64,000 bases of DNA from Amycolatopsis camponoti (GTDB lineage: Bacteria; Actinomycetota; Actinomycetes; Mycobacteriales; Pseudonocardiaceae). The notes under the pieces are model-generated. The model was not told the DNA's origin. It did not search any database and saw only the letters and a program-made list of their open reading frames with translations. Of this stretch, positions 46,960 through 55,679 are shown in pieces. The position numbers and the translations under genes are program-made. Position 1 is the stretch's first letter, and each line of letters opens with the position of its first letter. Location of the stretch: the NCBI RefSeq assembly GCF_902497555.1, contig NZ_CABVGP010000001.1, positions 744,001 to 808,000 on the forward strand, read 5' to 3'.

Positions 46960-48015
46960 TCATCGCACCGGCAGGCGGGCGCGCACCCGGTAACCGCCGC
47001 CCTCGCGGGGCGCCGCGGTCAGCTCGCCGCCGAGCGCCCGCGCGCGTTCGGCCATGCCGCGGATCCCGGTGCCCGGCGGGGCGTCACCGCCGCGGCCGTC
47101 GTCGTCGACCTGCACGGACAGCGCGTCGGCGCCGTAGCCGAGCCGTACGACGACGGTCTTCGCGCCGGCGTGCTTCGCGACGTTAGTCAGCGCCTCCTGC
47201 ACCACGCGGAACGCGGCGTGCTCGACATCCGGCGGCAGGTCCCGGGCGACGCCGTCGATCTCGGTGCGCACGGTCAGCCCGGACGCGCCGACCGACTCGG
47301 CCAGCTCGGCAACCCGGGAGAGGCTCGGCTCGGCCTGGCGGAGCATGCCGAGCGTCGCGCGCAACTCCTGGAGTGCGGTCTTGCTGGCGTCCTTGATGGT
47401 GGCGAGGGCTTCCTCGGCCTGCGCGGGATCACGCCGGTGCAGCGCGGCGCCCGCCTGGACATTGATCAGCGAGAGATGGTGACCGAGGACGTCGTGCAGC
47501 TCGCGGGCGATCCGCAGGCGTTCGTCGGTGGCGCGCGCCCGGGCTTCGGCCTCCTTGGTGCGCTCGGCCTCGGCGCGGTAGTGCGCGACGGCACCCCCGG
47601 CGACGAGCGCGACGAACCAGCCGGTCATCAGGAAGAACGCGAAGTTGTCGACGTGCCGGCCGCTCCGCGAGCTGATTTCCCCGGCGGCGACACCCGCCAT
47701 CGCGGCGACGACGAGCAGCGCGGCCCCGCGGATCCGCCCGGCCGCGGCGGCGTTGTAGAGCGTGTAGGCGAAGGCCAGCAGGACGAGACCGTCGGGATCG
47801 GTGAGCGGGTAGTAGAGGGCGCAGCAAACGAGCGTTAACCCGGCGACGCTCAGCGGGTACTTCCGGCGGAAGAAGACCGCGGCGCAGGCGAGCGCGGTCA
47901 GGACCCAGCCGAGCGCGGCGTGGTGGGTCGGCTTCGCGCCGTCGTTCAGGACGGCGAACAGCGAGCCGACGAGCACCGCGACGGTGACCGCGAACTCGGG
48001 TAGGTAACGCCGCAT
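46960..48015 (-). CDS. Sensor histidine kinase (HisKA_3/NarX-like)
   Basis: 351 residues. Several membrane helices occupy the first 150 residues with no large sensor loop. The dimerisation/phosphoacceptor helix follows with His in IARELHDVLGHHLSLINVQAG, and the HATPase_c domain has the N-box EALTNVAKHAGA and G-boxes DDGRGGD and GTGIRGMAERA. It phosphorylates the adjacent NarL-type regulator. The signal is unknown; membrane-embedded sensing suggests envelope stress. Confidence 0.92.
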   Translation of the reverse strand: MRRYLPEFAVTVAVLVGSLFAVLNDGAKPTHHAALGWVLTALACAAVFFRRKYPLSVAGLTLVCCALYYPLTDPDGLVLLAFAYTLYNAAAAGRIRGAALLVVAAMAGVAAGEISSRSGRHVDNFAFFLMTGWFVALVAGGAVAHYRAEAERTKEAEARARATDERLRIARELHDVLGHHLSLINVQAGAALHRRDPAQAEEALATIKDASKTALQELRATLGMLRQAEPSLSRVAELAESVGASGLTVRTEIDGVARDLPPDVEHAAFRVVQEALTNVAKHAGAKTVVVRLGYGADALSVQVDDDGRGGDAPPGTGIRGMAERARALGGELTAAPREGGGYRVRARLPVR

Positions 48016-48095
48016 ATCCGCGAGTCTAAGCGGCGTAACAAACGCCCCGGGGTCAGCGACTAGGCGGCATTGGTTCGTGCTGCTAAGGAGTTCTC

Positions 48096-48560
48096 GTGGG
48101 AAAGAAACTGGGGTTGTTCCTGGCCGCCGGCCTGTTGGTCGCGGGCTGTGGCGTCGGTGCCCCGCAGGTCAAGGACACGGGCAACGTCGGCGTCCTGGAC
48201 GCGCCGTCGTCGACGTCTTCGGCGCCGGCCTATTCCGTTCCGGTCACGACGGAAGCGCCGCCCACGACTTCCGAAGCCCCGGCGGTCACGACCGCGCCGA
48301 CGCAGGCGCAGGCCGTCGCCCCAGCGCCGAAGACGACCGCCGCCAAGCCCAAGGTGGCGCCGAAGACCACCGCGCAAGCCGCCCCGAAGCCGGCCGCGTG
48401 CGGCGCCGACTACTACGTGAACTCGTCCGGCAACTGCGTCCACCGGCCCAGCGACAACCCGGCCGGGGCGACCGCGATCTGCAAGGACGGCACCTACAGC
48501 TACAGCCAGCATCGCTCAGGTACGTGCTCCGGCCACGGCGGCGTCCGTAGCTGGTTGTGA
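48096..48560 (+). CDS. DUF3761-domain lipoprotein
   Basis: 154 residues. A lipoprotein signal ends in LLVAGC (lipobox, Cys about residue 21). A Thr/Ala/Pro-rich spacer follows, and the C-terminal domain has CGADYYVNSSGNCV and CKDGTYSYSQHRSGTCSGHGGV, the DUF3761 pattern with conserved Cys and His. Likely anchored on the outer face of the membrane; function unknown. The GTG at 48096 follows AAGGAG. Confidence 0.8.
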   Translation: MGKKLGLFLAAGLLVAGCGVGAPQVKDTGNVGVLDAPSSTSSAPAYSVPVTTEAPPTTSEAPAVTTAPTQAQAVAPAPKTTAAKPKVAPKTTAQAAPKPAACGADYYVNSSGNCVHRPSDNPAGATAICKDGTYSYSQHRSGTCSGHGGVRSWL

Positions 48561-48582
48561 CGAGAGCACCAATCGAGCGGAA

Positions 48583-48647
48583 AACCCCCAGTGCGTAGGT
48601 ACAGTGCATGAAGTTGCATGACGTGTACTAACTACACACTGGGGGTT
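48583..48647. promoter_or_regulatory. Long imperfect inverted repeat in front of the MFS gene
   Basis: Outer arms 48583-48598 and 48632-48647 match at 15 of 16 positions; inner arms 48599-48610 and 48617-48628 match at 9 of 12, with a 6-nt loop. The right outer arm contains the G-run that serves as ribosome site for the MFS gene. It may be the terminator of the lipoprotein gene, an operator, or an RNA switch. Confidence 0.65.
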
Positions 48648-48651
48648 GCTG

Positions 48652-50058
48652 GTGTCCCGACCCGGACGGTCCGATCGCGCGATCGTCGTGGTGCTCGCCT
48701 CGTGCGGGCTGGTCGCCTCGTTCATGCAGACGCTGGTCGTGCCGCTCATCCCGGTGTTCCCCCGGCTGCTGAACGCCTCGGCGGCCGACGCGTCCTGGGT
48801 CGTCACCGTGACGCTGCTTGCGGCGGCCGTCATCACCCCGGTCAGCGGGCGGCTCGGCGACCTCTACGGCAAGCGGCGGATGATCCTCGTCAGCCTCGCG
48901 CTGCTCATCGCCGGTTCGATCGTCTCGGCCACGACGAGCGAGCTCGCGTTCCACATCATCGGCCGCGGGCTGCAGGGCTGCGCGATGGGCGTCATCCCGC
49001 TCGGCATCAGCATCATGCGCGACGAGCTCCCGCCCGAACGCGTCGGCGGCGCGATCTCCCTGATGAGCGCGACGCTCGGGGTGGGCGGCGCGATCGGGCT
49101 GCCGGTCGCGGCCGTCGTCGCCGAGAACGCCGACTGGCACGCGCTCTTCTGGATGGCCGCCGGCCTCGGGCTGTTCTTCTCGCTGCTGATCGTCAAGTTC
49201 GTGCCGGAGTCACCGCTGCGCACCCCCGCGCCGTTCGACTACTTCGGCGCGCTCGGGCTGGCCGCCGGCCTGGTCTGCCTGCTGCTGCCGGTGGTCAAGG
49301 GCGCCACGTGGGGCTGGACCAGCGTGCCGACGCTCGGGTTCGCCGCGGCGGCTGTCGTCATCCTGGCCGGCTGGGGCACCTACCAGCTGCGGCGGCGCGA
49401 CCCGCTGGTCGACCTGCGGGTGTCCGCGCGCCGCCCGGTGCTGTTCACGAACCTGGCGTCGATCATGGTCGGGTTCTCGATGTACGCCATGGCGCTGTCG
49501 TTCCCGCAGCTGCTGCAGGCGTCGGCGTCGACCGGGTACGGGCTGGGCCAGACGATGGTGGAGTCCGGGCTGTCCCTCGCACCGAACGGCCTGGTGATGA
49601 TGTTGCTCTCGCCGGTGTCGGCGCGGCTCATCAACCGCTTCGGCCCGCGCCCGACGCTGATGAGCGGCGCGGGCGTGATCGCCGTCGGGTACCTGTTCGC
49701 GATCGTGCTGATGGACAACGCGGCCGAGCTGATCACGGCGTCGGTGATCATCGGCGCGGGCGTCGGGATCGCGTACGCGGCGATGCCGGCGTCGATCATG
49801 GGCTCGGTGCCGGTCACCGAAACGGCGTCCGCGAACGGCCTGAACTCCCTGATGCGCTCGGTCGGCACGGCGGTTTCGAGCGCGGTGATGGCGGCGATGC
49901 TGGCCCAGCTGACGATCACGGTCGGCGGCCTGACCGTGCCGTCGCTGTTCGGCTTCCGGGCGACGTTCGCCGTGGCGGCCTTCGCCGCGCTGACGGGTGT
50001 GCTGCTGGCCGGGCTGGTGCCGAAGACGAAGGTGACGCGGGAACTGGTCGCCGTCTAG
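48652..50058 (+). CDS. MFS drug/metabolite exporter (DHA2-like)
   Basis: 468 residues with about 14 membrane helices, the DHA2 length. The motif A analogue is SGRLGDLYGKRRMILVSL, followed by RGLQGCAMGVIPLGISI (motif C region near GGAIGLPVAAVV). It pumps drugs or metabolites with proton exchange. The GTG at 48652 has GGGGG upstream; a TTG at 48646 is in frame but abuts the ribosome site. The 3' end overlaps the convergent methyltransferase gene by four bases. Confidence 0.87.
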   Translation: MSRPGRSDRAIVVVLASCGLVASFMQTLVVPLIPVFPRLLNASAADASWVVTVTLLAAAVITPVSGRLGDLYGKRRMILVSLALLIAGSIVSATTSELAFHIIGRGLQGCAMGVIPLGISIMRDELPPERVGGAISLMSATLGVGGAIGLPVAAVVAENADWHALFWMAAGLGLFFSLLIVKFVPESPLRTPAPFDYFGALGLAAGLVCLLLPVVKGATWGWTSVPTLGFAAAAVVILAGWGTYQLRRRDPLVDLRVSARRPVLFTNLASIMVGFSMYAMALSFPQLLQASASTGYGLGQTMVESGLSLAPNGLVMMLLSPVSARLINRFGPRPTLMSGAGVIAVGYLFAIVLMDNAAELITASVIIGAGVGIAYAAMPASIMGSVPVTETASANGLNSLMRSVGTAVSSAVMAAMLAQLTITVGGLTVPSLFGFRATFAVAAFAALTGVLLAGLVPKTKVTRELVAV

Positions 50059-50861
50059 TTCTTGCGCGCCACCAGGGCCAGCCCGCCGCACTCGGCCGGG
50101 TTCGCCGGCACGTCGGCCGGGTCGTCCGGCCGCCACTGCGGGATGAAGACGACGCCCGGGTCGAGGATCTCGAACCCGTCGACGAGCGCGCGCAGCTCGT
50201 CGGCCGTGCGGGGCGTCACCGGGTTGGCGCTCTTCTGGTACATCGCGACGGCGCGGGCGGTGCCGTCGCTCTGCTGCTCCGGGGTCGCCGACGACATCGC
50301 CAGGTAGCTGCCGGGCGCGAGCGCGTCGCGGTAGGCGGAGACGATCCGGGCGGGATCACGCTCGTCCGGGATGAAGTGCACGAACAGCGCCATCACGACC
50401 ATCACCGGCTGGTCGAGGTCCAGCATCATCTCGGTGGTCTCGTGCTCCAGGACGTCGTCCGGGAACTCGGCGTCGGCGTGCACCATCACCGCGTTCTCGT
50501 TGTCTTCCAGCACGATCTCGCTGTGCGCCACGGCGACCGGCTCGTTGTCGACGTAGACGACGCGCGCCGTCGGGTCGATCGCGTGCGCGACCTCGTGAAC
50601 GTGCCCGACGGTCGGCATGCCCGAGCCGATGTCCAGGAACTGCCGGATGCCCTGGTCCAACCCGAACCGGATGGCCCGGCGCAGCCACTGCCGGTTCAGC
50701 TGCGCGCGCTCCCGCGCGTTCGGCTGGGCGGCGAGCACCTGGTCGGCGAACATCCGGTCGACGGCGTAGTTGAGCCGGCCACCGAGGATGTAGTCGTACA
50801 CGCGCGCGGGGTTCGGCTTGTCGAGGTCGATGCCACGCCGCGCGTACTCGTCTTCACTCAT
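50055..50861 (-). CDS. PF04672-type S-adenosylmethionine methyltransferase, copy 1
   Basis: 268 residues of the actinomycete-specific SAV2177-like family. Motifs: the N-terminal NPARVYDYILGGRLNYAVDR, the SAM loop QFLDIGSGMPTVGHVHEVA, the acidic VVYVDNEPVAVAHSEIVL, and FVHFIPDERDPARIVSAYRDAL. Usually linked to secondary metabolism or regulation; the substrate is unknown. One of three tandem relatives on this strand. Confidence 0.87.
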   Translation of the reverse strand: MSEDEYARRGIDLDKPNPARVYDYILGGRLNYAVDRMFADQVLAAQPNARERAQLNRQWLRRAIRFGLDQGIRQFLDIGSGMPTVGHVHEVAHAIDPTARVVYVDNEPVAVAHSEIVLEDNENAVMVHADAEFPDDVLEHETTEMMLDLDQPVMVVMALFVHFIPDERDPARIVSAYRDALAPGSYLAMSSATPEQQSDGTARAVAMYQKSANPVTPRTADELRALVDGFEILDPGVVFIPQWRPDDPADVPANPAECGGLALVARKN

Positions 50862-50913
50862 GGCCGCTCCAAGATCCGGGGGTGACGGCGAGAATAGCCG
50901 ACGTGAGACATCC

Positions 50914-51717
50914 TCAGTTCTTGCGCGCCACCAGGGCGAGCTGGCTCGCCAGCTCCGGGTGCTCGCCCACGTCGGCGGGGTCGTCCGGCCGCCATTCCGG
51001 CGTGAACACGATCCCCGGCGGCAGGATCTCGAAGCCGTCCAGCAGCGCGCGCAGCTCGTCCTTCGAGCGGGCCACGACGTTGGTGCCGCTCTTCTGGTAC
51101 ATCTCCGCGGCGCGCCGGACCTCCTCGCCCTGGCCCTCGAACGTGCCCGACGACAGCGCGAAGTAGCTGCCCGGGGCGAGCGCGTCGCGGTAGGTGGCGA
51201 TCAGTCCCGCGGGGTCGCGCTCGTCCGGGATGAAGTGCACGAACGCGGCCATGATCAGCATGACCGGCTGGTCGAAGTCCAGCAGCATCTCGGTCGTGTC
51301 GTGCTCCAGGACGTCCGCCGGGATCTCCGCGTCGGCCTGCACCATCTCGGCGTTCTCGTTGTCCTTCAGCACGATCTCGCTGTGCGCGACGGCGACCGGC
51401 TCGTTGTCGACGTAGACGACCCGGGACGCGGGGTCGATCGCCTGGACGACCTCGTGAACGTGCCCGACAGTCGGCATGCCCGAGCCGATGTCCAGGAACT
51501 GGCGGATTCCCTGCTCGGCGCCGAACCGGACGGCCCGGCGCAGCCAGCGCCGGTTCATCAGGGCCAGCTCCTTGGACTCCGGCCGCACGGCCAGGATCTT
51601 CTCGGCGAACATCCGGTCGATGGCGTAGTTCAGCTTGCCGCCGATCAGGTAGTCGTACACGCGCGCCGCGTTCGGCTTGTCGAAGTCGATCTCGCGCTTC
51701 GCGTGTTCGTCGGTCAT
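50914..51717 (-). CDS. PF04672-type methyltransferase, copy 2
   Basis: 267 residues, same motifs as its neighbours (NAARVYDYLIGGKLNYAIDR, FLDIGSGMPTVGHVHEVVQ, FVHFIPDERDPAGLIATYRDAL). The ATG at 51717 overlaps the stop of copy 3 (ATGA), so copies 3 and 2 are co-translated. By eye, copies 2 and 3 are closer to each other than to copy 1. Confidence 0.87.
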   Translation of the reverse strand: MTDEHAKREIDFDKPNAARVYDYLIGGKLNYAIDRMFAEKILAVRPESKELALMNRRWLRRAVRFGAEQGIRQFLDIGSGMPTVGHVHEVVQAIDPASRVVYVDNEPVAVAHSEIVLKDNENAEMVQADAEIPADVLEHDTTEMLLDFDQPVMLIMAAFVHFIPDERDPAGLIATYRDALAPGSYFALSSGTFEGQGEEVRRAAEMYQKSGTNVVARSKDELRALLDGFEILPPGIVFTPEWRPDDPADVGEHPELASQLALVARKN

Positions 51718-52511
51718 CGCCGCGCCACGAGTGCCAGGCCGCCGGACTGTTCCGGCGGGTCTTCGAGTGGCGCGTCCGGACGCCACTCGGGCGTGAACAC
51801 CACGCCCGGCGGCAGGATCTCGAAGCCCTTGACCAGCGCCCGCAGCTCGTCGGGCGACCGCAGCGTCAGGGGTGTGCCGCTCTTCTCGTACAGCGCGACC
51901 GAGCGTTGGGACTCCTCGCCCTGCCCCTCCCACGTGCCCGACGACAGCGCGAGGTAGCTGCCCGGCGCGAGGACGTCGCGGTAGGTGGCGATCAGTCCCG
52001 CGGGGTCGCGCTCGTCCGGGATGAAGTGGACGAACGCCGCCATGATCACCATCACGGGCTCGCTGAAGTCGAGCATCGCCTCGGTGGTCGGGTGCTCCAG
52101 CACCTCGTCCGGGTACTCGGCGTCGGCCTGGACCATCGCCGCGTTGTCGTTGCCCTCCAGGACGATCTCGCTGTGCGCGACCGCGATCGGCTCGTTGTCG
52201 ACGTACACGACGCGCGACGCCGGGTCGATCGCCTGGACGACCTCGTGCACGTGCCCGACCGTCGGCATCCCCGAGCCGATGTCGAGGAACTGCCGGACAC
52301 CCTGCTCCGCCGCGAACCGCGCCGCGCGACGCAGCCACGCCCGGTTGGTCAGCGCCATGTGCCGCGCGTTCGGCAACACGTGCTGGATCTGGTCGGCGAA
52401 CATCCGGTCGACGGCGTAGTTCAGTTCGCCGCCGATCATGTAGTCGTACACGCGCGCCGCGTTCGGTCTTTCGAGGTCGATGCCCCGCTTCGCGTGTTCG
52501 TCTTCGCTCAT
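51714..52511 (-). CDS. PF04672-type methyltransferase, copy 3
   Basis: 265 residues, first in the tandem array. SAM loop FLDIGSGMPTVGHVHEVVQ; C-terminus GVVFTPEWRPDAP. ATG at 52511. Retention of all catalytic motifs in three adjacent copies suggests separate substrates or dosage rather than decay. Confidence 0.87.
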   Translation of the reverse strand: MSEDEHAKRGIDLERPNAARVYDYMIGGELNYAVDRMFADQIQHVLPNARHMALTNRAWLRRAARFAAEQGVRQFLDIGSGMPTVGHVHEVVQAIDPASRVVYVDNEPIAVAHSEIVLEGNDNAAMVQADAEYPDEVLEHPTTEAMLDFSEPVMVIMAAFVHFIPDERDPAGLIATYRDVLAPGSYLALSSGTWEGQGEESQRSVALYEKSGTPLTLRSPDELRALVKGFEILPPGVVFTPEWRPDAPLEDPPEQSGGLALVARR

Positions 52512-52554
52512 CCGCCGCTCCCCGGGCTCAGGTGTGACGGCGAGGATAGCCGGG

Positions 52555-54117
52555 TCAGAGCAGCGGCGGCACCGCCGCGTCGATGAGGTGCGGACCCGGT
52601 TCCGCGAAAGCCCGCTGCAGCTGCTCGGCGAGCTCCTCGGCGGTCGTCGCCCGCGTCGCCGGCACGCCCATGCCCTCCGCGATCTTCACGAAGTCCATGT
52701 CCGGTCGCGAGAGGTCGAGCAGGTCGTTGGCCTTCGGGCCGTCCGACGCCGCGCCGACGCGCTGCAGCTCCAGCCGCAGGATCGCGTACGCGCGGTTGTT
52801 GAGCAGCACCGTCGTGACGTTCAGGTTCTCCCGCGCTTGCGTCCACAGCGCGGAGATCGTGTAGAGCGCGCTGCCGTCCGATTGCAGGTTCAGGACGGGA
52901 CGGTCCCGTCCCGCCACCGCCGCGCCGGTCGCCACCGGCATGCCGTAGCCGATCGCGCCGCCGGTGAGCGTCAGCACGTCGTGCCGCGGCGCGCCGGCCG
53001 TCGCCGTCGGCAGCAGCAGGCCGGACGTGTTGGCCTCGTCGGCGATGATCGCGTTCTCCGGCAGCAGCGCGCCGATGACGTCGACCCAGTTCTGCGGAGT
53101 CAGCGGCCCGGACGGCAGTGCGGGCCGGGACGGCTGCTGCAGCACCGGCTCGGTGTCCGCGGCGACGACGTCCGCGACCTCGTTCAGCGCGCGTGTGACG
53201 TCCTGGCCCACGGACGCGAGCGTGTGCACCTGGGCGCCTTCGGGCACGAGGTCGCTCGGCTTGCCCGGGTAGGCGAAGAACGACACCGGCGCCTTCGTGC
53301 CCGCGACGACGAGGTGCTTGACCCCGTCGAGCTGGTAGGTGACCTGCTCGGCGAGGTACCCGAGCCGTTCGATCGTCGGCAGGCCCGCGCCGCGCTCGAG
53401 ACGAGACGGGAACGTCTCGACGAACACCTTCGCGCCGGTCGCGGCACCGATCCGGCTCGCCGCGCGCAGCCCCTCCTCGCGGCACGCGGCGCCGCCGATG
53501 AGCAGCGCCACCGTTTCGCCGGTGCCGAACACCGCGGCGACGTCCTTGACGGTGGTCGCGTCGACGGCCTGCGGCACGCGCGGCGGCACCGGTGCGCACG
53601 TCTCGCCGCCGTCACCCCACGAAGCGTCGGCGGGCAGGATCAGCGTCGCCACGCGGCCGGGCGCGTCCTGCGAAGCGGCGACCGCGGCGGCGGCGTCCGC
53701 CCCGACGTCCTTGGTGTGCTCCGAACGGCGCACCCAGCCTTCCAGCGAGCCCGCGAGGGCCTCGATGTCCGACTCCAGCGGCGCGTCGTACTGCTTGTGG
53801 TAGGTCGCGTGGTCGCCGACGACGTTGACGATCGGCGTGTGCGCGCGCCGCGCGTTGTGCAGGTTCGCCAGGCCGTTGCCCAGGCCGGGGCCGAGGTGCA
53901 GCAGCGTCGCGGCTGGCTTGTCCGCGATCCGGGCGTACCCGTCGGCGGCGCCGGTGACGACCCCCTCGAACAGCGCGAGCACGCCCCGCATCTCGGGCAC
54001 GGTGTCGAGCGCGGCGACGAAGTGCATCTCCGACGTGCCGGGGTTCGCGAAGCACACCTCGACGCCGGCGTCGACCAGCGTGCGGATCAGGGACTGGGCG
54101 CCGTTCAGCTCACTCAT
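52555..54117 (-). CDS. Thiamine diphosphate-dependent enzyme (acetolactate synthase/benzoylformate decarboxylase-like)
   Basis: 520 residues. The N-terminal ThDP pyrimidine domain has the activating Glu in LFEGVVTGAADGYARI. A central domain follows, then the C-terminal ThDP-binding motif LQSDGSALYTISALW ... VLLNNRAY, with Ser in place of the first Gly of GDG. Closer to the MdlC/benzoylformate-decarboxylase-like branch often annotated as acetolactate synthase than to IlvB, and no regulatory subunit is present. The ATG overlaps the stop of the FAD-linked oxidase by four bases (54114-54117). The coupling suggests oxidation of a 2-hydroxy acid followed by decarboxylation or carboligation of the 2-oxo acid (inference). 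Confidence 0.8.
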   Translation of the reverse strand: MSELNGAQSLIRTLVDAGVEVCFANPGTSEMHFVAALDTVPEMRGVLALFEGVVTGAADGYARIADKPAATLLHLGPGLGNGLANLHNARRAHTPIVNVVGDHATYHKQYDAPLESDIEALAGSLEGWVRRSEHTKDVGADAAAAVAASQDAPGRVATLILPADASWGDGGETCAPVPPRVPQAVDATTVKDVAAVFGTGETVALLIGGAACREEGLRAASRIGAATGAKVFVETFPSRLERGAGLPTIERLGYLAEQVTYQLDGVKHLVVAGTKAPVSFFAYPGKPSDLVPEGAQVHTLASVGQDVTRALNEVADVVAADTEPVLQQPSRPALPSGPLTPQNWVDVIGALLPENAIIADEANTSGLLLPTATAGAPRHDVLTLTGGAIGYGMPVATGAAVAGRDRPVLNLQSDGSALYTISALWTQARENLNVTTVLLNNRAYAILRLELQRVGAASDGPKANDLLDLSRPDMDFVKIAEGMGVPATRATTAEELAEQLQRAFAEPGPHLIDAAVPPLL

Positions 54118-55499
54118 GCGGTTCCTTCGGGGAAGAGAACGCCGGGGTTGAGGATCCCGGCGGGGTCGAAGCTCTGTTTGATCCGGCGCATCAGCTCGAT
54201 CTTCGCCGGGTCTTCGAGTGCCTGGTGGTAGCTCGCCTTCGTGCGGCCGAGGCCGTGCTCGCCGGAGATCGCGCCGCCTCGTTCCATGGCGTCCGCGAAG
54301 ATGTCGGTGAGCAGCTGCTTCCGCTTGTCCGCGTCCTTGCAGAAGATCGCGAGGTGGACGTTGCCGTCGCCGGCGTGCCCGCAGCCGATCGCGCCGCCGC
54401 CCGCGGCCATCGCCAGCTCGCGCGCCTTCGTGATGAACGGCGGCATCGCGGTGCGCGGCACGACGACGTCGATCACGTCGTCGGCGCCGGCCGCCTTCGC
54501 CGTCCAGAAGGCCTTCTCGCGTGCTTCGATCAGCTTGCGCGCGGCGGGGCCTTCGAGGACGTAGACATCGGTGGCGCCGAGTTCGCCGAGCAGCTCGCCG
54601 ACCGTCTCGATGTCCTCGTGCAGGCGTCCGTTCTCGCGGTTCTCCAGCGCCACCACGAGGTAGGCCTCGCTGGTGTCGCGGATCTTGTCCGGGACGCCGA
54701 GCTCGAGCTTCTCGTTGTAGACGATGGCGGCCATCGTCATGTTGTCGATGTACTCGAGGATGTGCGGCCCGAGGCCGCTGGAGACGATCGCCGGCACGGC
54801 GGCCATGACCTGGCCGAAGTCGCCGAACGGGGCGAGCACGGTGGCGCCGTGGGTGAGCCGCGGGTGCAGCTTGACGGTGATCTCCGTGGCCAGCGCGAGC
54901 GTGCCCTCGGAGCCGATGATCAGCTGCGTGAGGTCGTAGCCGGTGGAGATCTTCGACGTCTTGCCACCGGTCCGGAGGATCTCGCCGGTCGGCAGGACGG
55001 CCTGCAGGCCGAGGACGTTGTTGCGGGTGACGCCGTACTTGACGGCCCGCATCCCGCCGGCGTTGGTGCCGACGTTCCCGCCCACGCTCGCGCTCAGCTC
55101 ACCGGGGTAGACGGTGTAGCTGAGTCCGGCTTCGGCGGTCTTGACGTCGAGCTCGGCGAGCGTGACGCCGGGCTGGACGACGGCGACGTGGTTCCCGGTG
55201 TCGACTTCCAGGACCTGGTTCATCCGCTCGAAGGAGATCAGCAGTCCGTCTTCACGCGGTCGCGCGGCGCCGGAGAGCCCGCTTCCGGAGCCTCGCGCGG
55301 TTACGGGCACGTTGTGTTCTGTCGCGGCCTTCAGCAGCTCCGCGACTTCTTCCGCGGTTGCCGGCTTCGCGACGTACGCCGGCCTCTGCGGCTCCGCGTT
55401 CAGAGCTTCGTCGTGTGCGTAGTCCTCGGAGATCGCTTCGCCGGTCAGCAGGTTCTTGTCCCCGACTATCTCGGCCAGCCGTGCCGCCACGTCGCCCAT
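54114..55499 (-). CDS. FAD-linked 2-hydroxyacid dehydrogenase (GlcD/D-lactate dehydrogenase-like)
   Basis: 461 residues. The PCMH-type FAD domain contains PVTARGSGSGLSGAA, YPGELSASVGGNVGTNAGGMRAVKYG and IIGSEGTLALATEI. The C-terminal FAD-oxidase domain ends with the metal-binding His motif GCGHAGDGNVHLAIF and GGAISGEHGLGRTK. It oxidises a D-2-hydroxy acid such as glycolate, lactate or 2-hydroxyglutarate. The ATG at 55499 is chosen for GGAGGAG upstream; the same frame could start at 55568. First gene of a two-gene operon with the ThDP enzyme. Confidence 0.85.
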   Translation of the reverse strand: MGDVAARLAEIVGDKNLLTGEAISEDYAHDEALNAEPQRPAYVAKPATAEEVAELLKAATEHNVPVTARGSGSGLSGAARPREDGLLISFERMNQVLEVDTGNHVAVVQPGVTLAELDVKTAEAGLSYTVYPGELSASVGGNVGTNAGGMRAVKYGVTRNNVLGLQAVLPTGEILRTGGKTSKISTGYDLTQLIIGSEGTLALATEITVKLHPRLTHGATVLAPFGDFGQVMAAVPAIVSSGLGPHILEYIDNMTMAAIVYNEKLELGVPDKIRDTSEAYLVVALENRENGRLHEDIETVGELLGELGATDVYVLEGPAARKLIEAREKAFWTAKAAGADDVIDVVVPRTAMPPFITKARELAMAAGGGAIGCGHAGDGNVHLAIFCKDADKRKQLLTDIFADAMERGGAISGEHGLGRTKASYHQALEDPAKIELMRRIKQSFDPAGILNPGVLFPEGTA

Positions 55500-55547
55500 C
55501 GACAGCTTCTCCTCCGCGCCGTTGCTGTGGTTACCGCAGCGTAGTAC

Positions 55548-55560
55548 GTACCGCCGGTAC
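55548..55560. promoter_or_regulatory. Palindrome upstream of the FAD-oxidase operon
   Basis: GTACCG-C-CGGTAC, perfect 6-bp arms, 49 bases upstream of the oxidase start. Possible operator; regulator unknown. Confidence 0.4.
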
Positions 55561-55621
55561 GCCGCCATGAAGGTTTTTCACATTCTGGATGTGCGGCTGT
55601 GACCGGGCGGTTACGGAGCAA

Positions 55622-55641
55622 GATTTAGTTCAGGCTAAATC
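55622..55641. promoter_or_regulatory. Inverted repeat upstream of the aldo/keto reductase
   Basis: GATTTAG-TTCAGG-CTAAATC, perfect 7-bp AT-rich arms, 39 bases before the reductase start. AT-rich symmetry stands out in this GC-rich region and fits an operator over the promoter. Confidence 0.5.
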
Positions 55642-55679
55642 TCTGGTGGGCGACCCCGGGCCGGGTGAAGCTTCCGGCT

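Noticed and set aside
48618..50885. 755-codon plus-strand frame over the MFS and methyltransferase genes
   Set aside because: Crosses two well-defined genes with clear motifs; low-complexity Arg/Gly/Asp product.
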